Shown piece by piece: positions 14,474 through 20,829 of a DNA stretch of 22,703 bases. Source of the stretch: a virus. The notes under the pieces are model-generated. The model was not told the DNA's origin, did not search any database, and was given only the letters and a program-made list of their open reading frames with translations. Within the stretch, counting starts at the first letter, position 1. The number at the start of each line of letters is the position of its first letter. A program made the translations under genes and the position numbers. The stretch is from positions 1 through 22,703 of IMG/VR virus record IMGVR_UViG_3300034064_000394; one strand, written 5' to 3'.

Positions 14474-15912
14474 TAGTTGTTTTGATTAAATTCACTTGGT
14501 TTTAAAATACTAAATGTAAGGTCAAAGGTATTCTTTTTGGTATCGGCTACATTCCACGTTCCACCGTTTACAGTCGTTCGGTATAGCACGTTCCCGTCCT
14601 CGTCAATAGCATATACAGCCGTAGAACTTAACAAGCCCTTTAGCCCGGTAACATCGTTACTGTCTAAATTATTAGCAGCAAGCGTTACCGCTTCTTTGCC
14701 CTGCTTTAATAGCACTACTTCGGTAGAGTTAGCCGTTGCCATATCTTCTATGTAAGGCTCAAACACCCCCGAATTAGATACGCCATAGCTTGTGGTGTTT
14801 CGGTTAGTGAATAACCAGTAATCCCACCCGCCCAACTTGTTTAACCAGGTAAGCATAATAGCGTTATCGCAAACCTCGCCTACCTTGATAATCTTTGTTT
14901 CGCTTATCCCACCAAACGGAAATGCACTTTGAGTTAACCGGATAGCTGTATAGGTAAAAGCGTTGCTTGTTACAACGCCCCTATCAATTCCTATGCGGCT
15001 CACCTCTCCGTTATAATCGTCAAGAGTTCCTAATGCCGTGCTATCAACTACGTTTAAATTCTCGTCGTACCATATTTGAATAGCTGTTATTCCTGTATCG
15101 CCTAAGTTCCACAAAAAAGATAAATCAAACGGATAGCCACTCCAATAGGTAGGGCGTGTAAAGCCCGATAAAAACAGAGCATCGCAATCAACATCGTCAA
15201 TAACTAAGTAGTTAGCAAGGTTGGGGGCTAAAGTTGCCTTTAATTGCATAGCAGCATTAACAGCCCAAAAGTCAGCGTCAACCGTTCCATCTTGGACAAC
15301 TAAATAAGCCCCGGCTGTTAAGCCGTAATAGTTCTCACGATACCTAACTTGGTAACGGGTGTAGTTTTCAGATAGCCAATTAAGGTCAACACTATTATAA
15401 GTGTAATCGGGTATTAGTTCCGATTGTATATAGTTTTGCAGTTCTGCAATAACATCACCATTAGGTAGGTTTTGAAACTTAGCTATCGGAGTTGTTGAAC
15501 TTGGTGACTGCCCGTTAATAGGTACATAAGCCGAGCCGTTCCAAATATCAACAATAACCTCTACCCGCCAATCTTTGATAACAGTAGGATATATTCCAAA
15601 TCCACTTGTTGAACCAACATAAGGTATATCGGTTGTAATGTTGTTGCCACTTACCGCAGTTACCAATCCTCTAACATTGTAAGTCGTTCCATCTGCTGAC
15701 TGAACATATATAGGTGTATCAACATCAACCCCGCTTGGTGGGGTAGTGCTAAAGTTAAAACGGGCAAACCCGCTAACATCGGTAACGGTAGCAAATACCC
15801 TGTCTTGCCTTTGAAATGTAAAGCGGGTGTAATTAAATCCCGCATTCCAAAAACACTCCACCCCAGTTAAAGGCTCGGTTGCTGTTGGTATTGTTTCTTG
15901 ACTAACTGCCAT
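14473..15912 (-). CDS. Tail-associated structural protein, function unknown
   Basis: A 479-residue, mostly beta protein lacking signal peptide and catalytic motifs. The N-terminal half has several strand-rich segments (YVPINGQSPSS, YQVRYRENYYGL) and the second half carries AIQIWYDENLNVV and LTWLNKLGGWDYWLFTNRN, a W/G/Y-rich motif that I associate with Bacteroidota phage tail or baseplate proteins. That recognition is informal. It overlaps the 65-residue gene by 11 bases and meets the secreted-protein gene at one base. Position in the tail block supports a virion role. A receptor-binding or baseplate wedge part is possible, not shown. Confidence 0.55.
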   Translation of the reverse strand: MAVSQETIPTATEPLTGVECFWNAGFNYTRFTFQRQDRVFATVTDVSGFARFNFSTTPPSGVDVDTPIYVQSADGTTYNVRGLVTAVSGNNITTDIPYVGSTSGFGIYPTVIKDWRVEVIVDIWNGSAYVPINGQSPSSTTPIAKFQNLPNGDVIAELQNYIQSELIPDYTYNSVDLNWLSENYTRYQVRYRENYYGLTAGAYLVVQDGTVDADFWAVNAAMQLKATLAPNLANYLVIDDVDCDALFLSGFTRPTYWSGYPFDLSFLWNLGDTGITAIQIWYDENLNVVDSTALGTLDDYNGEVSRIGIDRGVVTSNAFTYTAIRLTQSAFPFGGISETKIIKVGEVCDNAIMLTWLNKLGGWDYWLFTNRNTTSYGVSNSGVFEPYIEDMATANSTEVVLLKQGKEAVTLAANNLDSNDVTGLKGLLSSTAVYAIDEDGNVLYRTTVNGGTWNVADTKKNTFDLTFSILKPSEFNQNN

Positions 15913-16099
15913 TTAAAGTTCTGTATAAATCCATTAAACGCTCTATTGAAGCCGATTGCTCTTTTGGTGCGCCATACTCAATTCTTAATACTTGCACCTT
16001 TGCAAAGTACTCAACATCGTGTATAACCCCACACTTTAAAGTAACTGGGCTTTCAAATTTGGTTGTGGTAGCCCATTCTAATAGGTCGGCTGTTTCCAT
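15902..16099 (-). CDS. Small hypothetical protein in tail block
   Basis: A 65-residue protein (METADLLEWATTTKFESP... ending DLYRTLNGS). It is probably mixed alpha/beta, with a C-terminal helix rich in I, E, R and L. I do not recognise it. It overlaps both neighbours slightly (11 bases downstream, one base upstream), which supports real translation. A tail assembly or completion factor is possible from position alone. Confidence 0.5.
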   Translation of the reverse strand: METADLLEWATTTKFESPVTLKCGVIHDVEYFAKVQVLRIEYGAPKEQSASIERLMDLYRTLNGS

Positions 16100-16584
16100 T
16101 ATATTACCGTTGCTGTTGTATTCCTTATTACTTCTGACTTAATCAAAGCTACATAATAATCGCCAAACTTTGCGGCTGTATCGTTTAACCATTGCTGATT
16201 AACAGCGTCAGTTATTACTCCGCTATTTTGCCCCGACCTGTAAAGCACGTTGCCCTCTTTTAATAGCTTAACCGATATAGCATAAGCTAAAGACCTTTGG
16301 TTGCCACTTGCCGATACTATGCCTTTGATTAAAGTCCATTTTTCAATACTATCAACCATTGACTTAGGTGGCTTGTTGGTCTTTTGGCTTGGTCTTGTAC
16401 CGTACTCACTTGCAAACAAATAACCCGCACCATCAATAAGCACCCCGCCCAGGTCATCGGCTTCAATTCGCATTTCTGCTATTGACTTACCCGAAGCCTT
16501 TCGGTTTTGAGCAATCATGTTCTTAGCAATGTTATCCTTTGCCAATGTTAGTTGCTCTTCTATTATCTGCTTTATACTATACAT
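16099..16584 (-). CDS. Neck/tail completion-like protein (HK97 gp10-like candidate)
   Basis: A 161-residue protein. The segment GVLIDGAGYLFASEYGTRPSQ followed by a basic, helical stretch and a C-terminal helix with DYYVALIKSEVIRN resembles HK97-gp10-like proteins, which cap the head-tail junction or complete the tail; the Y.FASEYGT.PS motif is the strongest hint. It overlaps the preceding 158-residue gene by 13 bases and the next by one. The two together would form a connector/terminator pair as in other siphophages. The assignment is by short motifs and position, and could be wrong. Confidence 0.5.
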   Translation of the reverse strand: MYSIKQIIEEQLTLAKDNIAKNMIAQNRKASGKSIAEMRIEADDLGGVLIDGAGYLFASEYGTRPSQKTNKPPKSMVDSIEKWTLIKGIVSASGNQRSLAYAISVKLLKEGNVLYRSGQNSGVITDAVNQQWLNDTAAKFGDYYVALIKSEVIRNTTATVI

Positions 16585-17048
16585 ATCGTACCGTAGTTAA
16601 TAATAGGCAAGTCCATTTCAAGTAAACAGCCAGTTAAGCCAACGTCATAAGGTAGATTAACAACATCGGTTATTGTGTAGTTTAACCCGTTATCAAAGTT
16701 AAAAGCCTTTTTGCCGTTGGTGTAGGTATAAGACTGTATGCGGGTAATAAACTCTTTTGCATACGTTCTCATTTGCAAGATAGTAACCCGTTGTTGTGTG
16801 GGTGTTGCATCAAGTATCGCCTTATCAGCAAAGAATAAAACAACCGGGTAAACTACGTTGGCATTACCCATGCTTGATAATGTTTCCCGTGAACGTAACG
16901 GCTCGTCAAGATACACTTTAGGAAATGTAGCGTTATCGGCTTCCTTGTTTTGCTCAAACCTTGTGCCGTGTGTTAAGGTTAAAGCAGGGCTTGCCCCTAT
17001 CAAACCTACAACGTCTTGTAATACATCAACTATATCAACGGCTTGCAT
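16572..17048 (-). CDS. Tail terminator-like candidate
   Basis: A 158-residue protein starting MQAVDIVDVLQDVVGLIG. It has an alpha-beta pattern of the sort found in tail terminators, with a central PKVYLDEPL, a strand YPVVLFFAD, and a C-terminal NYTITDVVNLPYDVGLTGCLLEMDLPI. Tail terminators form a ring on the end of the tail tube and join it to the head. It lies directly after the chaperone gene, overlapping it by 14 bases, and before a gp10-like gene. I would call it a candidate, as the fold rather than any motif underlies the idea. Confidence 0.45.
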   Translation of the reverse strand: MQAVDIVDVLQDVVGLIGASPALTLTHGTRFEQNKEADNATFPKVYLDEPLRSRETLSSMGNANVVYPVVLFFADKAILDATPTQQRVTILQMRTYAKEFITRIQSYTYTNGKKAFNFDNGLNYTITDVVNLPYDVGLTGCLLEMDLPIINYGTICIV

Positions 17049-17801
17049 TTCTTATTTTGTTATAGGTTTCTTGGTAATCAATTACTTCTTTTTCGTAAAG
17101 CAAGATAGTAAACGCTTCACTATAATCCAACTGTTGTACCTCTTCACTTGTTAGGTTATGGGCTTTCATTATTGTACGGATTTGCGGGTACGACCTATAC
17201 TTAGCAAACCTTTCCACCCCCGCAGCTTGTGAGTAGGGGTCGGGCTTGCTGCTAAGGTGCTTTTGTTCTCGGTCAATGACTTCAGCAAGCCTTTCAAAAA
17301 AAAATCAATTAACGGCTTTGCGTTGGCTATCGGGTAGCTGCCAAACCATTCGGTTAAGTCCTTAATCGTTTTATCGTTGTAGGGGTTTTCAACTTCACGG
17401 GCAAATACTATTGCCAGTAGATTAGCATAACATTTTGGGTTAACCTCTACCCCGTCGGTATTATCAATAGCTGTATTTTGAAATAATATCTTTTGCCCGA
17501 ATGTTAGGTTATCAAAACCATTAGGCACGTTCAACACCTTACCGTTATAATCAATAACATCGGGTTTGCTAAATTCTATCGTTCGCCCTACCCAACCCAA
17601 GTTTACCCCTATTGTTAGGTGAAAGTTGGCAAGGTCGGCATTTTTAAGCGTTACAACATCAATACCAAGTAAGGCGGCTGCTAAGTCAATAGCATCGGCT
17701 TCGGGCTTTAATTCCCTTACTCTTGCATACTGATTGAGTGTTACCTCTTCCCAGTCTAAAGGTAGTTGATATTCTTTATTGTCAATTTTCAGCTTTAGCA
17801 T
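17035..17801 (-). CDS. Tail assembly chaperone, -1 frameshift product (gpGT-type)
   Basis: The second frame is open without a stop from the run of T at 17296-17304 down to the TAA at 17035-17037, and reads as natural protein: FFERLAEVIDREQ, then PDPYSQAAGVERF, QIRTIMKAHNLTSEEVQQL and ITLLYEKEVIDYQ-like helices. Slipping by -1 at TTTTTTT (17298-17304) joins residues 1-169 of the first frame to 86 residues of the second, 255 in all. The apparent separate 60-residue frame starting at a GTG (17217) is only the tail of this extension. The signal is described separately. Such -1 fusions are the hallmark of siphophage tail assembly chaperones, and the location upstream of tail genes agrees. Confidence 0.82.
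17169..17801 (-). CDS. Tail assembly chaperone, zero-frame product (gpG-type)
   Basis: A 210-residue protein beginning MLKLKIDNKEYQLPLDWEEVTLNQYARV, the usual opening of Bacteroidota tail assembly chaperones, and a helical body to about residue 165. The last 41 residues (from L169, LKGLLKSL...RTRKSVQ) are low in complexity and basic, suggesting a dispensable end. These proteins bind the tape measure during tail assembly. At residues 166-169 the code reads GAT TTT TTT TTG, and ribosomes slipping back one base here would instead make the 255-residue fused product (17035-17801). The ratio of short to long product normally matters for tail assembly. The leader before the ATG is A/T-rich. Confidence 0.8.
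   Translation of the reverse strand: MLKLKIDNKEYQLPLDWEEVTLNQYARVRELKPEADAIDLAAALLGIDVVTLKNADLANFHLTIGVNLGWVGRTIEFSKPDVIDYNGKVLNVPNGFDNLTFGQKILFQNTAIDNTDGVEVNPKCYANLLAIVFAREVENPYNDKTIKDLTEWFGSYPIANAKPLIDFFLKGLLKSLTENKSTLAASPTPTHKLRGWKGLLSIGRTRKSVQ
17243..17304 (-). promoter_or_regulatory. Programmed -1 ribosomal frameshift signal
   Basis: Read on the minus strand: a run of nine T (17304-17296), containing the slippery T TTT TTT at 17304-17298 in the zero frame; a six-base spacer TTGAAA; then GGCTTGCTG (17291-17283), which pairs perfectly with CAGCAAGCC (17251-17243). The loop is 31 bases and an AAG/CTT triplet inside can lengthen the stem across a two-base bulge. Slippery heptamer, short spacer and stem are the three classic parts of a -1 frameshift signal. 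Both tRNAs re-pair fully with T residues after the slip. Confidence 0.88.
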
Positions 17802-17805
17802 AGCA

Positions 17806-17813
17806 CAAATATA
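17806..17813 (-). promoter_or_regulatory. Possible promoter -7 element before chaperone gene
   Basis: The minus-strand octamer TATATTTG fully matches the Bacteroidota -7 consensus TAnnTTTG, in an A/T-rich 46-base gap. No good TTTG lies about 19 bases further upstream (GATG is there), and only five bases remain before the ATG, so the mRNA would have almost no leader. It may be chance in A/T-rich sequence. Confidence 0.25.
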
Positions 17814-17847
17814 AATTATTTTTATATATTAGCATCGTCTTTCATGT

Positions 17848-18156
17848 TTAATTGGTTATGGACTTAGCCCTGCTTAATGCGGGGCTTTGTCGTTCTACGG
17901 TCTTATCCGTTACCTGTATCAGGTGTTTACCGCCATTATACTCAAACCGTATAACGTTGGTTTGCTTATGCCTTTTGCAGTTCTTAACCTCAATTCCCGA
18001 CAAAGCATAGATTGAAAAGATAAACCCTGCAATAGCCCGATAAGCTAAATGCTTGCTTTTGTAGGTTTTATTTGCAACCATATCTAAACCCGCCCCTGAT
18101 TTATAGGTTATTTGGTAGTCTTCGCCTTGCTTGGTTATTATTATTCGTGCCGCCAT
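17848..18156 (-). CDS. Hypothetical protein between terminase and tail block
   Basis: A 102-residue basic protein starting MAARIIITKQGEDYQITYKSG, with alternating strands and a central helix (HLAYRAIAGFIFSIYALSG) followed by a basic CKRHKQTNVIRFEY region. The opening strand pair recalls small DNA- or stress-related domains with a QGEDYQIT-like hairpin, but I do not assign a family. It is separated from the large terminase by 84 bases and from the chaperone by 46, so it is one of the few genes here without overlap. The short flanks may hold regulatory sites; none is convincing. Function unknown. Confidence 0.55.
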   Translation of the reverse strand: MAARIIITKQGEDYQITYKSGAGLDMVANKTYKSKHLAYRAIAGFIFSIYALSGIEVKNCKRHKQTNVIRFEYNGGKHLIQVTDKTVERQSPALSRAKSITN

Positions 18157-18241
18157 GTAAGATTTTATATGTTTTTTGTCAAAATACGGGTGTTTTGTCG
18201 GGGTTTTGCCACACTAACCCAAAATGTTGATGTAAGATTTT
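18155..18241. repeat. Direct repeat of 12 bp flanking the terminase-hypothetical gap
   Basis: ATGTAAGATTTT occurs exactly at 18155-18166 and 18230-18241, 75 bases apart start to start. The first copy overlaps the start codon of the 102-residue gene; the second overlaps the stop of the large terminase gene. The stretch between also has three TTTTG-type words. It may be a remnant of a duplication or of a recombination that inserted or removed sequence here; it could also be a protein-binding site pair. No function is shown. Confidence 0.6.
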
Positions 18242-19395
18242 TACCTCATTCTTGTTAAGCTTACCCGTGTTGGTGTTAATGGTTTACTGACTAACTCATA
18301 ACTACCATACCTTGCAGCATCTAAAGCATCGTCAAAGTTCTTAACAGGCTCTTCTAATACAGTATCGGTTGCGTTATGCCGTTTCCATTTGTAGTTCTGT
18401 ATCTCCTTAACCAGGTTCTCACCGTTAACAAATATCTTTTGGCTCTTAACCTTATCAATCCCGTGCTTTACTTCTTTTTGTGCGGACTTGATGTTAAATC
18501 CCGCTTTGCGAATATCCTCTATTATTTCAGGTCTTGCACCATCGGCACGTATTTCGTCACGCTTGTTTACTAACTGGCTTAACAGGCTTATTAGTTCGGG
18601 TGTTGTTAGGTGGGATTGGTAAAGCATTTCCCGAAGATACAACTCGCCATCACGGTAGCTGCATTTAACTAATGCCGTAGGGTGATTGTAGCCAAAGTCC
18701 AAGCCGTACATCACCCTGCAACCATCAGGCTCAATATGGTAATATTCGTAGCGTGGGTATATCAAGTCCTTACTACTCGCCCTTTCACCAAGTCCGTAAA
18801 CCTTAAACCAGTCGGGGTCAGTTTCCCTTGCAGCTTCTATTTCTGCAATAATTTCTTTAGGCAAAAACGGGTTATCTAAGTACGTGGACTTAATAAGCGT
18901 GCAATCTTCCCTAACCAGTATCTTCTCGTATATCCAATGGTAGAGGTCGGACGGGTTAAAGTCCATTATTATCTGCCCAGTTGTACGGCTGTTTACCTGT
19001 TTAAAGTCCTCATACGTGCAATAGTTAGCTTCATTAAACCAAAAGTGGTCTTGCTTTCTACCGTGTAACTTTAGCGGGTCATCTAAGCCTATAAACTGTA
19101 TTTCGCTACCGTTGCTCTTTAGCGTGTACGTTAAGCTACTTAAATGGGCTGTAAAGTATGAACTTATACCCCCGCTACTGATAACGTCTATAAAGTCTTT
19201 ATAAGCTGTATCTTTTAAATTGGTTAACGCAGAACGGGCAATGGTTATCTTTATACCAGGTGTTTGTATCGCCCTATAAATAAGGTATTGGATAATTGAA
19301 TACGTCTTGCTTGACCTTGCCCCGCCTTGATGTACTATCAATCGGGTGTTGGCTTGCTCGGTACGTTCAAAAAGAATGGTACTATCGAACGTCAT
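18241..19395 (-). CDS. terL: Terminase large subunit
   Basis: A 384-residue packaging motor protein. The ATPase domain has the Walker A variant HQGGARSSKTYS (residues 22-33), a Walker B-type HFWFNEAN with catalytic Glu122, and the coupling motif GQIIMDFNPSD. The nuclease domain has three acidic positions of the RNase H-like fold: Asp233 in MYGLDFG, Asp285 in IRADGARPEI, and Asp355/356/359 in VKNFDDALD. This is a PBSX/phage-type TerL that cuts concatemeric DNA and pumps it into the head with the portal and small subunit. It overlaps the small subunit gene by 14 bases. It starts with the second half of that overlap, as is usual. Completeness is not in doubt. Confidence 0.93.
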   Translation of the reverse strand: MTFDSTILFERTEQANTRLIVHQGGARSSKTYSIIQYLIYRAIQTPGIKITIARSALTNLKDTAYKDFIDVISSGGISSYFTAHLSSLTYTLKSNGSEIQFIGLDDPLKLHGRKQDHFWFNEANYCTYEDFKQVNSRTTGQIIMDFNPSDLYHWIYEKILVREDCTLIKSTYLDNPFLPKEIIAEIEAARETDPDWFKVYGLGERASSKDLIYPRYEYYHIEPDGCRVMYGLDFGYNHPTALVKCSYRDGELYLREMLYQSHLTTPELISLLSQLVNKRDEIRADGARPEIIEDIRKAGFNIKSAQKEVKHGIDKVKSQKIFVNGENLVKEIQNYKWKRHNATDTVLEEPVKNFDDALDAARYGSYELVSKPLTPTRVSLTRMR

Positions 19396-19684
19396 CAGGT
19401 CTTACTATGCGAATAGTTAACTCGTTGCTTTCGTTGCCCTCTTTATCAGTAAAGCTAACGTTTTGCAGCTTAGGTAGTATATATGGCAATACCTCGCCAC
19501 AAGCTTTAACGTAGGGCAATCCCCTTAAACCTGTCATTTCTTTAAACAGTTTCTCTACCATATCTGAATTGAAGCCGTCGGTTAATGCTTCACGTAATTG
19601 TTTCTTAACTGGGTTTATTGCCCCTTTAGGTCTCCCCGAATTGCCTTTTTTAAATGCGCCTGATGTCTTTACTCCTTTTGGCAT
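19382..19684 (-). CDS. terS: Terminase small subunit
   Basis: A 100-residue protein opening MPKGVKTSGAFKKGNSGRPKGAINPVKK, with an AT-hook-like GRPKG (17-21) and basic residues, then a helix (QLREALTDGFNSDMVEKLFKEM). Such small proteins with an N-terminal basic hook are common terminase small subunits in Bacteroidota phages; they bind the packaging site and hand DNA to the large subunit. Its overlap with the large terminase gene strongly supports the role. The gap of 23 bases to the upstream glycosyltransferase carries two close copies of ACGCTTA. Confidence 0.75.
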   Translation of the reverse strand: MPKGVKTSGAFKKGNSGRPKGAINPVKKQLREALTDGFNSDMVEKLFKEMTGLRGLPYVKACGEVLPYILPKLQNVSFTDKEGNESNELTIRIVRPDDVR

Positions 19685-19707
19685 AATTAAGCGTTTGTAA
19701 GCGTTAT

Positions 19708-20364
19708 TTACGTTAAAGTTAACAATTCTTTTCTATTTCCCTTACCCGCTATGTTAACAGGCTTGGTAAAGTCGTGAGTATCAGGCTCAAAGTTACTCCA
19801 ATCCTTTACAATATCAACAACTCTTTCTTTATAATTTGGATATGCGCTGCTGTTTGTTAGCTTTTCGCTATACGATTGAACGCTATCCCTTACGTGTGAA
19901 TAGTGGTGTAGTTCTAAAAAATCCCTTTTGAAAGTGTGTACCTGGTTACATGGTATCTTTCTTGTTGGGTCGGCTAATACATTCCATTTAGCGGATAGTT
20001 GTAGTTTACCTATCTTTTGAATGAAAGGCACGTAATACTCTTCGGGTGTTGCAAATCTTACATTCTTGTATTTGTAATACGTTTGCATTTGGCAAGCGGT
20101 GGCTTGTAAGTCGTGGCGGTTAATATAGTATATAGCCCTATCCACCTCTTCAGGCTTGTAAACCTCATCGCAGTCCATAAGTAGTACGTGGGTGCAATCT
20201 ATTAACCTGTCTATGCCTTGTTGCCTTTTTGCTATTTCGCCTTTGTGGTCTTGGTACTTACCATAGACTAATTCTATTTGGTGGGCGAACGGTTGAATAC
20301 CAGCAATGCTTTCTTTTAGGTTTTCAAGCCCATCGAAGATATTATATACTATTCCTAACTTCAT
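19708..20364 (-). CDS. Glycosyltransferase, GT2-like, beside terminase genes
   Basis: A 218-residue protein whose GT-A features are MKLGIVYNIFDGLENLKESI at the N-terminus and VLLMDCDEVYKPEEV with the acidic DxD (residues 64-66). The C-terminal half with LHHYSHVRDSVQSYSEKL has an HHYSHVR region of the type often seen in short bacterial and phage GT2 proteins. Nucleotide-sugar transfer is likely; the substrate is unknown. Placed between the HNH endonuclease (four-base ATGA overlap) and the small terminase, it is 11 kb upstream of the sugar island, so two sets of sugar genes exist in this phage. No membrane segment is visible. Confidence 0.7.
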   Translation of the reverse strand: MKLGIVYNIFDGLENLKESIAGIQPFAHQIELVYGKYQDHKGEIAKRQQGIDRLIDCTHVLLMDCDEVYKPEEVDRAIYYINRHDLQATACQMQTYYKYKNVRFATPEEYYVPFIQKIGKLQLSAKWNVLADPTRKIPCNQVHTFKRDFLELHHYSHVRDSVQSYSEKLTNSSAYPNYKERVVDIVKDWSNFEPDTHDFTKPVNIAGKGNRKELLTLT

Positions 20365-20612
20365 CTTTTGCTTACAATAGTTTGCAGTTGTTCTTTGCTT
20401 ATAATTCCATCGTGCGCTAAGTTATGGCATACTCGGCATAATGCAACCAGATTACTAACGTGGTCTTGTTCTGCCTTTCTTTTGCTGCCAAACTTGCTGC
20501 GGGGTATTATGTGGTGTATATCAACTGATGTAGCAGAGCATACCTCACAGGCTATCCAACTGCCAGGTATATATCCTAATGCTTTATGGTAGTTAATTAT
20601 GTGTGGTTGCAT
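20361..20612 (-). CDS. HNH endonuclease
   Basis: The ATG at 20610-20612 is chosen because it avoids overlap with the ribbon-helix-helix gene and gives MQPHIINYHKALGY; an earlier ATG (20675) would overlap that gene by 41 bases. The 83-residue protein has CEVC (22-25), IHHIIPRS (32-39) with the catalytic His pair, an Asn54 in NLVALC, and CRVCH (59-63). The two CxxC pairs hold a structural zinc. HNH proteins beside terminase genes are needed for DNA packaging in several phages such as HK97, and this is the probable role. The stop overlaps the glycosyltransferase start by four bases (ATGA). Confidence 0.87.
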   Translation of the reverse strand: MQPHIINYHKALGYIPGSWIACEVCSATSVDIHHIIPRSKFGSKRKAEQDHVSNLVALCRVCHNLAHDGIISKEQLQTIVSKR

Positions 20613-20634
20613 TGTTAAAACTTTGTTAGTGTTG

Positions 20635-20763
20635 TTACTTGGTTTTAAGTTTGTCCTGAATAGCTTGCTCCACAAATGCGGTTATGGTTATGCCGGTTGC
20701 TTTCTTGCGTTCCTTTATTTGGGTTAACAAGTCGCTATCAATCTTTATGTTTTCTTTGCTCAT
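20635..20763 (-). CDS. Ribbon-helix-helix DNA-binding protein (42 residues)
   Basis: A short frame in the intergenic stretch encodes MSKENIKIDSDLLTQIKERK and then KATGITITAFVEQAIQDKL, ending TK. The pattern of a strand (NIKID), helix (SDLLTQIKERKKATG), a turn at TIT and a second helix (AFVEQAIQDKL) is that of Arc/MetJ-type ribbon-helix-helix proteins, which bind DNA as dimers. It is missing from most ORF scans because of its length. A strong promoter lies 20 bases upstream and the HNH gene 22 bases downstream. It may repress its own operon, which runs into the terminase and probably the late genes; this is inference. Confidence 0.75.
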   Translation of the reverse strand: MSKENIKIDSDLLTQIKERKKATGITITAFVEQAIQDKLKTK

Positions 20764-20782
20764 ATCTTTATTATTTATTGCG

Positions 20783-20813
20783 CTAAATTACTTTTTTTTA
20801 TTACACATACAAA
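20783..20813 (-). promoter_or_regulatory. Bacteroidota-type promoter for the RHH-HNH-terminase operon
   Basis: On the minus strand TTTG (20813-20810) and TAATTTAG (20790-20783) are separated by 19 bases. The second element has one mismatch to TAnnTTTG. The ATG of the ribbon-helix-helix gene follows 19 bases later. The surrounding 66-base gap is nearly all A and T. It is the only larger gap between the methyltransferase and terminase genes, and the likely start of the packaging operon. Confidence 0.55.
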
Positions 20814-20829
20814 TCTTTTTCACTTTTTT

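Noticed and set aside
15660-15845. Minus-strand 61-residue frame inside the tail protein gene
   Set aside because: Wholly contained in a well-supported gene in another frame, with no own leader.
17035-17217. Separate 60-residue gene starting at GTG
   Set aside because: The frame continues upstream without a stop to the run of T, and a full -1 frameshift signal explains it as the extension of the chaperone gene.
18157-18240. Terminator or promoter in the gap after the large terminase gene
   Set aside because: A GGGTT/AACCC pairing lacks a T run, and TATTTTG is one base short of the consensus with no TTTG at the right distance.
20613-20675. Longer HNH protein with 21 extra N-terminal residues
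   Set aside because: The extension is the ribbon-helix-helix gene's 3' end read in another frame; the later ATG leaves a clean gap.
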